DNA from: Reticulascus tulasneorum
Taxonomy: Eukaryota; Ascomycota; Sordariomycetes; Glomerellales; Reticulascaceae
Assembly: GCA_001557505.1 (NCBI GenBank)
Contig: LSAX01000013.1
Coordinates: 620,001-684,000 of the forward strand
DNA: 64,000 bases
Direction of reading: 5' to 3'
A program made the translations under genes and the position numbers. Every line of letters starts with the position of its first letter. Position 1 is the first letter of the stretch. Under the pieces are notes generated by a model. It saw nothing but the letters and a program-made list of their open reading frames with translations, was not told the DNA's origin and ran no database searches. Of the stretch, positions 44,514 through 56,686 are shown one piece after another.

Positions 44514-47283
44514 GATGACTCTACCGCAACGGGTACGCGAGTGTCTACCGCGACAATTTGAAGTTAGCTTTGCGGACCAGCACGCGTAAAGACGTAAGGA
44601 CACAAGGTAGGTGGAGCCCTAGAGGATCGAAGCAAGGGGGGAGAGAGCGGACTGTGAGTAGTCATCGACGTGCGTACCTAAGGAGCTCCCCTGGTCACAA
44701 TCAGAGGAAGTGCCGATGAGGTTTCCAATCCCATGGCACCTAAAGAGGCGGGACAGACTTGGAAGTAGATAGGCAAGACGCGCAACCGGATTGCTGGGGC
44801 AAATCTAGGAATGGACTGAGCTCATGGGGGGGAGGAATCGAGGGACGTGATTGAGAGTAATTGTCGATCGCGAGACGCCTTTCAGATTCAGTTTTCGAAA
44901 TGGGACAAAGAATCGCGTATCGAAAGTATCTAAAAGTCGAGGTGGTGTGATTGAAGTGTTGACGGTAGGTGGGATGGGGGGTTGGAGCTTGGAAACAAAC
45001 GAAACCACTCAGCTGACAGACCGAACGCTGCAAACGACTGGGAAGCTTTATTACAGCGCTCGTCACCGTGTGATTCAGCTCACAAAAGGTATCCGGTACT
45101 TAATTCGGGAGTTCCTCAAAAATGCAACTCGGCTCGTATTTGCCTGTGCGGCTGGGGTATATAGTACACGTGCTGTAAGTAGTCCGGTACAGCGGACCGA
45201 GGTAACAATCAAGGCTGGTTCAGCGGCTCAATGACCACGGATAGCGCCAAGCATGCCGTGCGTCGCAAGAATGTTGTTCCGTCCAGCAGGTACCGTACGA
45301 AACTCGACCACACAGTACGGACTACCTACCTACCTATTAGGTAATCTGCAGGTTCGAAAAATGCCTGGCCTACCTAGTTGATTCCAGTGCCTAGGTAGGT
45401 ATCTTACCTTACCTAGGCAGGCTACCTAGGTATTATCTAGCGACGGACGCTGTCAAATTATTTCCTATGCGCTCATTAAGATAAGGTACAGTGGTTTATC
45501 TGTTTATACAAACAATGCTTTCTCTAATAGGCAGATCTAACACTAATGCATCCTTTAGCTTGAGGTAGGTATTAATAAACATTTCTAGCAGCTTTATCCA
45601 GTTTGCTCTGATTATATTCGTAAGGCATACCTAGTTACTGATATTCTCGGACTAGTAATGGTTGCTATGTAGCCATTAAGCATAAGGGGCGAGTACCTTC
45701 TTGTCCTCCTCTGATGCTTATTGATATATTTGCTCTACCTCATGGGCCTCCGCCGATTCACCGGCGAAAGTTACGTCAACGACTTTGAAATGCTGTTTGA
45801 AACATTGTAGGAGGTACTAGATGGGACTTCATCGTCTTATCCGGCATACTTATCTTGTCTGAGGGCCATCTTGTGACAAAAGCCTCAACAGGGTTTTACA
45901 GTGAAAAGCCTGCGATTGAAGATTAGACCCCAAACGATCGTTGGAAGGCAAACTGGACAGCGGGTCAGTACTAGTGCCTGGAGGACTGAACAGGCCGGGG
46001 CATGAGGGTTTGAACCTATATCAATATATACATTGCCAAGTCGCGAAGCTTTGCCAGAAAATGCACAGTCTACACACCTACAGGTGACATATTTGGTCAT
46101 GGTTTTTGAACCTGAAGAAGGAGCCGCTATGCTGAATGAAGTTATATCCTAGGCAGATGCTCTGAGACGTTTCGGCAGATACGCAAAAAATCTCGTTGTT
46201 CAGAACGATTTACACCTAAGCAAGATCATGAAGCATCTTGGCCGAACATTTTTATCATTGACTTCCAGCGTTATGGGCATGTTTGGAAGAACCCTCGAGG
46301 GCAGCGATCCCCGTTGATTGTATAAATTTCTTCAGTATGGACACGCATCTATGCGGGGACACCTGCGAGATAGACCGATTTAGTCGATGGCCTCTTTGCA
46401 GAACGTATAATTGGCTGAGCAAGGTGTTAAAGTAATAGATTTACGTTGGAATACTACTTGTCTCCGTTCAAGCGTCCGTTAGATATGTAGTACATGACTG
46501 GTTTCCTGCGTCATTCGAGGATTGCCTCACATATAAGTCTCTCGACAGGCAACGACCGCAAGTGTAGATTGTGCTTCCAGGATTTATACCACCAGCAGCG
46601 AAAGGGTTACTTTGAATTGGCTTGCGTGGAACAAGGACCAGATAGTTACCAAGCTGCATCAACGATGGTGGGTTTGAAACGGAACTTTGGTTATTTTATT
46701 CAATCTTTCACATCTTGAAGCCTTGCCTTTCAATCAACGAACTGCGGAGTTGCTAACCATTGGCTATGCAGCTCGGCAACTACAAGTTGGGAATTTGGGC
46801 AGAATATTTGTGGCTGAGCTAAATAGGGGAAAAGGAGCGAACGCCCCTGCTCCTTTGCAGCGCCCAGGCAGAGAGCTGTTGTCAAATTAAAATTGCATTG
46901 GCCAGTCCCGCGGCCTTATCCCGTCACATCATGGCGCAGTTGCTTCCCGTGCATGGTCATTTTGGATCTTTCGTAAATACGACACCAACTATTCACAAGA
47001 ACCCACGAACCGAGAGAAATCTATAGATTCTAAGCCCCAAGATGTCACATCACAGATACTGCTCGTTCAGGATCTGCCACCAATTCACCCAATGGAGGAT
47101 CCCCACGTCGCACCCGAATACGCCTCTATACGCCCGAGATAATAAGAGATTCTCACCCCATAGATCAGTACAAGACTCATCTAAAAAAGATTTTCTCTTC
47201 CCTCTACTTGAACGTGTCACCTCCCTGGGTTTAACCTCCAATAGTCCTTTTCGAGCATATCTTCTGTGCTACAACTAATAACA
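44514..47283. other. 2.8 kb gene-poor stretch
   Basis: Holds the FCP1 promoter at its left and the promoter of the large membrane protein at its right. From 45440 to 46500 the DNA is AT-rich with scattered stops in all frames, as in old, mutated repeats. Short frames at 44851-45234, 46494-46718 and 46687-46890 (plus) have no recognisable family. Confidence 0.5.
45322..45433. repeat. TACCTAGGTA-type tract, second copy
   Basis: Repeated words ACCTACCTACCTATTAGGTA, TACCTAGT, CCTAGGTAGGTA, TTACCTAGG and TACCTAGGTA within 110 nt. Same word family as 22703-23030. Confidence 0.65.
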
Positions 47284-49773
47284 ATGGATAAACAACATTA
47301 TCTTGAATCAGACCCGCGGCTGCCGTCGCAAACATCCCTCGCCTATGCCCCAATACCTCCTAACCATGGAAAGGAGAGTACGCAGCTTGAGGGTCCTCAC
47401 GATTATGACACTCCTCACAAACAGAACACCACCCCAAACTCTTCAAACCCCGTGGAGGAAAGCAATCGAAATATGCAAAACTCCAAGGTGGACGTGCCAA
47501 AACCTGTCATCCGTGGCACATGGTTCCGTGTCTTTCAAGCCTTCGTTACCCACATTCCCGCACTGGCTTCAACCGCCGCCATTCTTTGGATGAGTAACAC
47601 CCAGATATTCTGGTATTCAGCAAATGGCAGAACACCAGGTGGCCAGAAGGTCGACCCGACATACATTAGCAATATCCTCCAGCTAGCGGCAAAATTTCAT
47701 GAGATTCTGATCGTGTTCTCGGTTGCCGCCATTGCTATGTCGATGCACTTACGAAGGTTGGCCGGTACTGGTGTCCGGCTTGGATTTATCACTGGAGGAT
47801 ATCGTCTTGGCGACCTTATCTATCTACTCACCGGGGCTTTCTGGAGCCACGTAAGAGGCACAAAATTCACAATCTGGGAGCTCGGCTTGGCTGCCTTTGT
47901 TGCACTAGGCACAATCCTTTCAACTATCATCGGTCCAGCCTCCGCTATCTTACTTGTTCCTACTCTCGGCTGGTTTGACCTACCTAACGCCTTCGACAAC
48001 ATATATATGCCCGTCTATTACCAGTCATCGAGGGACGATACATGGCCAGCTCAGCTATCTGCATCTTTATTCGACGGTCAAAATGTCGAATGCTTGACGG
48101 CAGAAAGCTTGTATGCGTATTGGTGTCCTGCCGGTGGGTTTTCTGAGATCTGGAGTTGGGCAGAAGGCTTCCGGCATGATGCTCTCGCCGATACCCTCTC
48201 ATTTCAACATCCCTCTACCCAGATCCGTCGTCGTCTAAGGTTTACCGAAACTCCGGCAGTTGGAGGGGATGGAAATGTGACGTTATTTACAACCCCATCA
48301 AACTTTCTGTTGACAAGCATTGGGCTTTTCGTTAAATATCTCGCCAGAGGCGTCGACGTCGGGTCAATTGCCAAAACTGAACGATATAAGCTTGAATCAT
48401 CCACGCCACTTTATCAGCCATTTCTACAGGGAAAATGCAAAGTATACGACCGTGATGAGCTGCGCGCCAGCAACGACGATGTTGAACTCCCATACTTCCC
48501 TCTCTCGTCTCTCAATTGCATGGGTGATAGAGGCTGTGAGGACATTAAGGAAAGGAGATTCTCTGTTCCTGCGGCCCACTGGGATGATGATAGAATAAAC
48601 GGCCTCACTACACTTGGGTTATATGTAGACGATTCCACCGAAACCAGCCAATCGGTGATACTTGCCTCCGGTATGATGCCGTATCTTGATGGCATCACTC
48701 AAAAGAGCTGGGTATACGGATGCAACTTTCTAGCTCACTGGGCACCACTGCAAATCGCAGTTGATCCTTCTGTCAGCGACTTGCTCGAGACAAACTTCAC
48801 TAGTGCTAAGGAATTGCAGAAGCTATATAACACTGGTGCAGGGCTTGAAAGAGTAGTGCAGGTCGACCCCAGCTGGATACAATATCTCAACCCCGACTTC
48901 AACGCCACAGTTACAAGCCTGGACATGAATGGCGACAAAGTTGCCGCTGACGAGTCAACTTCGCCCCTGTTCAGTCTCTTCAATATATTCATCACCCTGG
49001 CTCTTGCGGCACGGCGCCCGGAGGACGATCCGTATGTTGTTGCCTTTATCGACGTTGGCAATGGTACAAAAGAGGATATGGAACCATTCTTGGCCAAAGT
49101 CTTTGGAACATATATAACGGAGGCTTTGTCGAGGACTTCGTCTCTCGACATGACGGCGGTCGTGCTACACCAAGATGACAATCAAATACAGTTTACGGAC
49201 CTTCAGGTACAGAATGGCTTTAGTGGCGGCACACGCAATATCACAGCGCAGGACAATGCCACATACCCAACAGAAATATGCGTGAACAGCGTCGGCAACA
49301 ATAGGTTCGAAAGACACTGCGATCCTCGGACACTTACGATACAGGGCTGGCGAGACCTAGCCAATACGTGGGTCGCACTTGACTTTAAACCATCACGATA
49401 CGGCTACGGCTCCGGCCAACCGTCGAGCACATTAACCTTTGCTTTAGTAATCATGTACATCTACGTCGGCACCGTAGTTGTCTATGGTCTCGTAATCATG
49501 ATGTGCCACATTCTGGAGCGGTTGCTAGGCAAGAAGAGCTTTCATCTACGCAGTGTGGTCGCGTGGGGTGATTTACAAGATTTAATCGTATTGGCCCTGC
49601 GGACACCCCCACCGGATGATGAGGACTTCGGGCATGTGGGTGCTGGTGTTAAAGCTGGCAAGGTGTGGCAGAAGATTGTCAGAGTCCGGGCAGATGAAGA
49701 TGATGTCGTGCAGCTTGTTCTACAGGAGAAGGAGGGGATGGAGGTGCCGAAGAAAGACCGTCTCTATTCATAA
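47284..49773 (+). CDS. Large fungal membrane protein, family not recognised
   Basis: Intronless 829-residue protein. A polar, Pro/Asn-rich N-terminus of about 80 residues precedes three hydrophobic segments: about 87-105 (VFQAFVTHIPALASTAAILW), about 138-160 (FHEILIVFSVAAIAMSMHL) and about 200-235 (ELGLAAFVALGTILSTIIGPASAILLV). Then comes a long domain of about 480 residues rich in N-x-S/T sites and cysteines, presumably extracellular, and a single C-terminal helix (about 720-745, ALVIMYIYVGTVVVYGLVIMM) with a cytosolic tail. Filamentous fungi have many such proteins of unknown role. An upstream in-frame ATG six codons earlier (47266) is possible. I cannot assign a function. Confidence 0.65.
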   Translation: MDKQHYLESDPRLPSQTSLAYAPIPPNHGKESTQLEGPHDYDTPHKQNTTPNSSNPVEESNRNMQNSKVDVPKPVIRGTWFRVFQAFVTHIPALASTAAILWMSNTQIFWYSANGRTPGGQKVDPTYISNILQLAAKFHEILIVFSVAAIAMSMHLRRLAGTGVRLGFITGGYRLGDLIYLLTGAFWSHVRGTKFTIWELGLAAFVALGTILSTIIGPASAILLVPTLGWFDLPNAFDNIYMPVYYQSSRDDTWPAQLSASLFDGQNVECLTAESLYAYWCPAGGFSEIWSWAEGFRHDALADTLSFQHPSTQIRRRLRFTETPAVGGDGNVTLFTTPSNFLLTSIGLFVKYLARGVDVGSIAKTERYKLESSTPLYQPFLQGKCKVYDRDELRASNDDVELPYFPLSSLNCMGDRGCEDIKERRFSVPAAHWDDDRINGLTTLGLYVDDSTETSQSVILASGMMPYLDGITQKSWVYGCNFLAHWAPLQIAVDPSVSDLLETNFTSAKELQKLYNTGAGLERVVQVDPSWIQYLNPDFNATVTSLDMNGDKVAADESTSPLFSLFNIFITLALAARRPEDDPYVVAFIDVGNGTKEDMEPFLAKVFGTYITEALSRTSSLDMTAVVLHQDDNQIQFTDLQVQNGFSGGTRNITAQDNATYPTEICVNSVGNNRFERHCDPRTLTIQGWRDLANTWVALDFKPSRYGYGSGQPSSTLTFALVIMYIYVGTVVVYGLVIMMCHILERLLGKKSFHLRSVVAWGDLQDLIVLALRTPPPDDEDFGHVGAGVKAGKVWQKIVRVRADEDDVVQLVLQEKEGMEVPKKDRLYS

Positions 49774-50629
49774 GATCGTTATTTAAGCTAGGTTAAAAAT
49801 AGCCAGCAGTTCACAAATATTGCTAATGATGACCCTTACTTGTAATCTACTGTATCCCAGTTTACTAGAGTTGTTACCTTCTAGCTATTATAGGGCTATG
49901 AAGGGTTGTACCTTTTTAATGGCGCTATTGAAAAAAAAAAAGAAAAGAAAAAGGAATGTGTTTCCATAGTATATTGAAAGTCTCAAGAGAAGTGGTATTC
50001 TTCATAGACGGAGTAAAGATATTCTTCAAGCTCGAGGTAGGATACCAGATGGGAATAGAAATAACTTGTCCGCACCGGCGGATCTGCTTTATGATGCCTT
50101 ATTGACATCGATTGAGAGTTTGCCCACTGACCGTGCACGATGTTGTTGAGTTCTCCTGCTGGGTTAGCTACCTGTTTGGGGGCTGTGTGGCGGCCAGGAT
50201 TGGTGGCATGTAAATCGCTTCCTCTCTGCCAACTTGGGGCATGATATCAAATAGAACCTCACATATACGGTCATCAGTGGGTATTGAATGTGCAAGAACC
50301 AAACTCCTGATTACAATAGCACTTCAGATATTACCATTAAAGATTAAGTGAACCCCTGCGCCAATTGCGGGCATGGGCTTGCTGGTAACTACTGAGCTCC
50401 TCGTCATGAAAACCGTCTGTAGAACGAGCAAGACATTCAAAACTCAGGTATATGATGATACCAAAAGGCATAATATTTCAGGTGACAGAGTTTACGACAC
50501 CAGGGAACAAGGCGGTCTGCTGGCACAGTTGAAACGAAATTCAAAATCTGTTGCATTGTATGCTAAGCCAAGGTAGTCAAGGATCACCCGACAAGACCTA
50601 TTTTGCTCATGTTCTTACAAAATATGTGA
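49774..50629. other. Convergent 3' spacer
   Basis: No gene seen; contains a purine tract of A runs at about 49929-49955. Confidence 0.5.
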
Positions 50630-52640
50630 CTAGAACAGAAACTTGTAGACTCGCTTCCAAGCGGGCGAGGCAGCAAGGGCCTCGCGATGTCTCCGAATCT
50701 CATCCCAGTCATGCTCTCGGCGACCAGTGTCAACATCGATCTGGCTGATCTTGAGCCAACTCTTGCGCTTCCAGGCATATCCAACAATGTAAAACAAGAT
50801 TACCACCGGGAATGCCAAATAAGACTCGAAGAAACCTTCGACAGTGCCAAGTGAGCCGTCGGAGTTCGTGATGGCAGTATAAAACTGGGCGATAAGCACA
50901 ATGATATTGAGTATCAGGCCAATCCATGATCCCCATACACCGAAGACAGCCTGGAACGGGATCTCGTCCAAGGTGTGACCGTTGTGCTTCCAAGCTTTTC
51001 GGAACCGAATGTGGCAAAGACAGATCGAGCCCCACGTAAACAAAGCTGCCAAGCCCGAGAGCGATAGTAGCCAGGTAAAAACCGTGTCGCCGTCGCCGTT
51101 GACACTGAGAAAGCCGAGGAGGCCGATCAGAATGATGGAGGCAACGGCCGGTAGTGGTCGCCCGGATTTGTCGACGTAGGTGAATAACTTGGGAGCATAA
51201 TTTTGCTGCGCCAGAGCAACAAGAGTTCGACTTCCGCCGTACACACATGACATACCGATAGACAATACCGATACTAGAATAATGACGTTCATAAACGAGT
51301 CGTAACCGTGCAGACCAGCGTTTACAATCGCGATGACGAAGGGAGATGAGCTGGGGTCGTCGCTACCGGCGCCTAGTAGACGTTCGTCCTGCGAGTCGAC
51401 CAGAAAGCCAACAAGGGTCAAACCGACGATGTAGAAGAGCGTGATACGCCAGAACACCTGCTTGATAGCGCTAGGAAGAGCCTTTGCAGGGTTCTTAGCC
51501 TCAGCAGCTGCCAAGCCGACAAGCTCGGTACCACTGAAAGAGAAGGCAGCCGTAACGAAAACGCCTAGATTCCTCATGTCAGCCAACTATTTGAGAGCGA
51601 GACCTGGAGCCGGTAGGGTTATATACGTACCACAGAAGCCTCGGAAACCGTTATGGAATGCGCCGGGGTCGTACCAAAGACGAGCACCCCAATATTCGCT
51701 GTACATTCCGTTGGATGGGCCACCGCCCAGAACAAGAATGAGAGCTACGATCATAAAGATAACTGTAGCGGACAGCTTGAGGCAGGAAGCCCAGAATTCC
51801 TCCTCGGCGTAGCCCAAAGTTCCGAAAATATTGAGGATGATGATGACAGCCAAGAAGACCTAAAATATTGATTAACGCAAGCTCCAATGATCTGACACTG
51901 TAATAGTATCAGCGGCGCTCTCAAGACTTACTCCAACCCAAATAGCAACGCTGGTTTCCGGCGCCCAGAACTGTATGACGGTGCCGCAAACTGTGAGTTC
52001 AAGCGGTAGCACGAAGGCCCACTGCATTACATAGTTCCAGCCCATAGCGAAGCCCCAGGATGGATCAACAAATCGGTTCGCGTAACTAGAGTTGTCCTTG
52101 TAAGCAATTGCCGCGGCTGGGAATGTCGAGTAACTCGACCATTATTCACTCACGTATAGAATCCTCCAGAGACAGGGTACATGACAGCAAGCTCGCCTAG
52201 AGCGTAGACGACGTTGAACATCATGATGCCCATAATGAGGAATCCAAAGAAGAGAGAACCAGGGCCGCCGGTCTGCAGAGCGCCTCCACTGCCCACGAAG
52301 AAACCAGCACCAATACTGTGGTTATGAACGAGGTCAGCCACACGAGTCTCCATTTATATACCATGCCTTGCGACATGGATCAGGTTCAGGGGCCTGAAAT
52401 CACTGACCTGCCGCCAATGGCAATCATGTTAAGATGCCTCGGCTTCATGGTGCGCTCCAGCTCCACGGTACCAGCCGCGCTGTCCTCATGCGACGTGAAC
52501 GAAGCGAGGTTGAAGCCATTCCGAGTAGCCCAGGACTTTTCATAAGCCGGAGGCTGTTCGTACGCTTCCGATTTGCCCTCGCTCACGGGAGGGCTATCCT
52601 TCGCCTCGGTGGGCTGGTTCTTAGTGTGGATGTCTTCCAT
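50630..52640 (-). CDS. Amino-acid permease (APC superfamily, yeast-type YAT)
   Basis: Plasma-membrane amino-acid/proton symporter, 570 residues. Exons: 52640..52408, 52315..52154, 52085..51932, 51859..51631, 51564..50630. Splicing rebuilds TM1 MKPRHLNMIAIGGSIGAGFFVG, then VMYPVSGGFYTYANRFVDPSWGFAMGWNYVMQW, FSFSGTELVGLAAAEAKNP (family signature in TM6), and FTYVDKSGRPLPAV. About 12 hydrophobic segments; the polar N-terminus has PPAYE, a possible WW-domain docking site for Rsp5-type ligases. It resembles general or proline-type permeases (Gap1/Put4 group); the exact substrate cannot be read from sequence. Confidence 0.92.
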
Positions 52641-54760
52641 GGTGAGTGAGATGCGAAGTCAACGTAGTTAGCCCAGCCCGCAGAAGAAATCGCGGACGCG
52701 GTGGTGCACACGATATATACACTGACCGACACGAGGTAAGGTGGAGACATGAATGACATCCATCGGCCTTGCCGACGGTCAAAGAGTGCGGAACCCAGAG
52801 GTGGGCTGAAAAGCAAACCACGTAATGCGCATCGCTGTGGCTTTCCTTATCTGGCGTGGGGATATTCGGTACTGTAGAGGCACGGAGATCCCAGCAAGCT
52901 CGCCTCAACGGAAGTTGGCTGGCAAACTGGCTGCCACACTACGTATCACCATCCTGACAGCTATCCACTCTTGGCACTAGCAGGCCGTAACCCAGGCCAT
53001 ACGGCACTGCATCTATTTGTTCGGTTCTGGGTCCACAGCAGCAGTTCCTGTCACAGGCTAGTTCCCTAGTAGATTACCTACCTGCATGTTTCGCCCATCC
53101 CGTCTGATTTTCCCGTAGGTCTTACGTTCTTTCGAAGCCGTACCGCCTTACAAGTGAGGCTGTTGGCCGGATGTCACACGTTGTAATTTGATCGAAGCTT
53201 GGCTGCGTGAAGGTGCCCGCCTGTCGAGGTCCACTGCCGCCGATCCACACACGAGCCGCAAAGCTTGTCTCCGGCATAGCCGTATACCCGTACATTCGCC
53301 ACGCATGCGGCGCTAGGCCTTGATAAGTGATTTGGTGGTGGATTGTGCGTCATGGGCTTGACAAACGCTGCGCCGTCTCGCGTGAGGGATTTCGGATCTG
53401 GGAATACCTTATCAGCGCTCTGCCCGGACCAATTTCCCCAAGCCCACAGATACGTCATTTGGAAAGAAACTTCCGACGTACGCACAGTAGTATCGCATCG
53501 GCGGCTTTTGCACACGGGATGAAGTATCTATAGATAAAGATTCGCGCTGTCAGAATCTTATACAAATCTCACGTTGCTCCCGCTACAAAACACGGCTTTT
53601 GTTCGTTAGCCTAATGACCGGAAGTGTTTCCGTCCTCGAGCGATTGCAAGGTATTGATCAGGTTCATCAAATCATAATCATCATCCGGCATCCAATTAGC
53701 AGTCGTTGGCCCCCCCCGAGAAGCCCCGGCACGTTGTATAATCGGCTGGCTAAGCTCCTGAGCACCTTGATTTTCAACACCCATAAAAAAGATGAAATGG
53801 AAACGGCCATTTAGACCCTCAACAAGACACCTAGAAAACTCTTGAGGTTGAGCATGATCTTGCTGATTATTTGATGGACGACAATGATCTTGTCCCATCT
53901 CTAGCATCAGTACTAATGCGTATTGCCTTGGGTACAACTCAAGCAGCTGTTAAGCTACGCTCTGTCTGCGGGGGTTACGGGGCCAGCCCACATCATGAAC
54001 CCCCCAGCTGGAAAACCCCGCTGTTGGCAATATCTAGCCATTCGTAGATGACTGACCTTTGAGCGCACTGGGGCTGGCGACTAACCATGATCTGAGCAAG
54101 AGACCTTTGCGTGCTAATTAACAAAGACATGCAACAGGGTGAAAAAAAACACCTGGAAGTCAGAGTATAAGGTGGGGGTTTGGGCACAAGGTTTCTGGTG
54201 TATCTCTCTCACACCTGTTGACATGGTAGGTTCGAATGATGTGAGATACGTTGACCTGATACGAGCTAGCTTACTCGAGCGTATTTTCTCCGTCAGCACT
54301 GTTTAATTCGATCCACCAATCTCACTGGATGAGTGACAGCGGTGAAGCAAGAATCATTACCACTCAATTCCTTGACGCAGTGAAGGAGGGTGTCTTTCAC
54401 GAGGCAAAAGCGCCAAGGAAATCCTCCGTACAATAATCTGTATGGCCAGGTAAGATACGCATACAGCATGCGTCTTCACCAAGATTCTGGTCCAGATGCA
54501 TATTTAAGGATGTCCCTCTCCTTTAGGAACCTTCCAGGCAAATAGTTTATAATATCTCCAAGTAAGTGGTCACATCCGTGATGCTCGTGACAAAGTGCAA
54601 TATTGTTAGAATTCGTAATGAGTATTACAATCGAACAAGAGGCAAGATGCATTTCTTCAATCAAATGGTTCATATTATTCTTGATGATTAATATTAGAAT
54701 ATTATAACTTACAAATACTTACGGTAATATACGGGTATCCCGCGGAGCAAACTCGTCGTG
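52641..54760. other. 2.1 kb gene-poor stretch
   Basis: Contains the permease promoter. Apart from the small frame at 53611-53937 I see nothing supported. AT-rich at about 54540-54740. Confidence 0.45.
53611..53937 (-). CDS. Small hypothetical ORF, doubtful
   Basis: 108 codons, no recognised family. Composition is protein-like (Gln-rich middle, acidic end WMPDDDYDLMNLINTLQSLE), and upstream codons in the same frame (ELLEL) read on without a clear start, so it could be the tail of a decayed gene. Confidence 0.2.
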   Translation of the reverse strand: MYPRQYALVLMLEMGQDHCRPSNNQQDHAQPQEFSRCLVEGLNGRFHFIFFMGVENQGAQELSQPIIQRAGASRGGPTTANWMPDDDYDLMNLINTLQSLEDGNTSGH

Positions 54761-54767
54761 CGTGACT

Positions 54768-56010
54768 TCACGAGGTCGAGCTCTTCTCCGTCTTCACACG
54801 GACTACAAGGAGGAGGGGGAGGGAGAGATTCCTCGACATTAGTCTTCTCACCTCCCTTCCCGTTAGCAACCTCCCCAAGATCCTCGAATATCTGTCATTC
54901 TTCAACAACCCCTCAACTTCCTCATCCGAAAGCCACTCATCCGCAAGCCACTCATCCACCTCTTGAATCCTCGTCCGATACATCTCAACCACACCATTCA
55001 CACCCCTAAACACAGCATAAACAGCGGGTGAAAGCACCATGATCCCACAAACAGCCGACCACACAACCGCCTACGTGAACCCCAACAAACTCACCAAATT
55101 GCCTCCATCTCGTAGTCAAAAATGCCTCATTGAACCCTTCTTGCCATACTGATCGAAATTCTCCCGAGATATATACTCGTAATACGGATAATTGTGGATA
55201 TCGGCACAAAGCCAGGACCAGATGCGGCATGTTATTAGGCTTCTCTAGTTTTGTATGTGTCCGTACCCCCAGAATGAGCGTCTTACCAGCGCCTGTCGAC
55301 TTGCACGCCTCTGATTCTGAGGGGTACGCGGGAATAGAGAGTTTTTGGCGGGTGCGCAGAGAGGTCTTCGAGGTAGACCCAGATTTGGTTTTGTGAATTT
55401 GACGAGAGAGCTGTGCTATAGCCTGGGTAGGTCGGCATGCTGGCGCGGAGGATGTCAATTCGGAGACGTGGGTTGTATTTCTTGTTGTAGATGGAGGTTG
55501 CTGAGGTTGTGTCGGGTGTTCCGATGGAGTAGTCCAAATCCATCACAGGAGCTCCCGAGCATTTTTGGGCGGATCCCGGAGGCAAAACCGGCCGCGGTTT
55601 GTCCTGTCCGATGGGCGCGGAGAGGGCTTGAGATATGTGGCTGAGCCCGGGGCAGGATGGGTTCGTCGTTGAACAGGAGGGTGAGGTTGTCGGGGGTTAG
55701 TGTGAAGTTGAGGATGAAGGCGCCTGGACAGTGCGTTGCGATCTGGTCGCGTTGGTTCCCTGCTCCCATATTTCGGATTAGCATCGCTTCAAGAGGGAAG
55801 AAGACACAAAAAGTATGATAGTGGATTCGTGAGGCATTCAATGCCGAGTCGTAAGCGCAAGACGTGTTGAAAGCTTCAGAACCGGCGTGCAGAAGTATTG
55901 ATCGGGGGTCGCGAAATGGGACGAGCACGCTTCTTTCCGCCTCCAGCCATTTCACGGGTTCGCTCGTGAATTCTTCATTGGCGTAGATGTGAGAGAGCAG
56001 GTGGAGATTG
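54768..56010 (-). pseudogene. Degraded gene for a hypothetical membrane or secreted protein
   Basis: Three protein-like segments follow each other on the minus strand in different frames. Segment 1 (about 56003-55640) reads a domain with N-x-S/T sites and HTFCVFFPLEAMLI up to LLFNDEPILP. Segment 2 (about 55640-55286) reads MDLDYSIGTPDTTSATSIYN to LRIRGVQVDRRW and is one base out of register with segment 1, with no intron signals at the switch near 55635-55650. Segment 3 (55064-54768) has one transmembrane helix (VCGIMVLSPAVYAVF) and an acidic part with DEWLADEWLSDEEV. A GTAAGA donor after segment 2 suggests true introns existed. Family not recognised; probably a frameshifted gene or a model needing transcripts. 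Confidence 0.35.
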
Positions 56011-56686
56011 ATCTTTTAGAAACGGATGAATGTCAACATGGCGGAGAGGAGAACGTGGAGTTAGTTTGATTAGACATGAGGCTTCCTGGATCTGATGTTG
56101 ACATTCAGTTTGTTTTGGCGGGGGTGCCATTGGCTGTGGCTGACTTGGTAGGGACTTGTACTACTAATTGGGAGGAGGTCCGCTAAATTAATTCTGCCTT
56201 ATCCAAGCTTCAGGTACGAAATAATTTACCTTCACATTTACAGGCTTGCCCCGCAGTTCCTTGACATATTTCAGGGGTTTAGCATCTTACGAGAGTTTTC
56301 CGAGATTGGACCATGATTGCCCCTTTGGGTACCTAGCTTACTTGGCTGCCTATGTAGTCTCCTAACGCAGGGGTCGGTTTACGAAGGATCGAAGCTAATA
56401 GGTCTAATTAGAGAGTGGCAGAAATGCCATGAGGTCTTTGGTTCTAACTAAAGTACGGACTACTACCCAGGCAAGCTAACAGATTTCAAATCATGCTTTC
56501 GCATCTTTTCCCTGCCTGTCCAATTCAATCTTTGCTGGGTCTTGTGCCTGATAATAATCAGATATAGCAGCCCTTCCCTGGCTTACTGATGTGTTTGACA
56601 AAGATCTATTCCCTCCATCTTCGCCATCCAACATCCCACCCCCAATATCTGGGTTGCAGCGCTGCAATTGGACAGCTGCCGTTGGC
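56011..56686. other. Intergenic, P450 promoter
   Basis: AT-rich with one TACCTAG word at about 56331. No gene seen. Confidence 0.45.

Noticed and set aside
44851..45234. 127-codon plus-strand frame upstream of FCP1
   Set aside because: No family, atypical composition, sits in promoter sequence.
45350..45362. B-box-like GGTTCGAAA suggesting a tRNA
   Set aside because: No A box, acceptor stem or anticodon arm can be formed around it.
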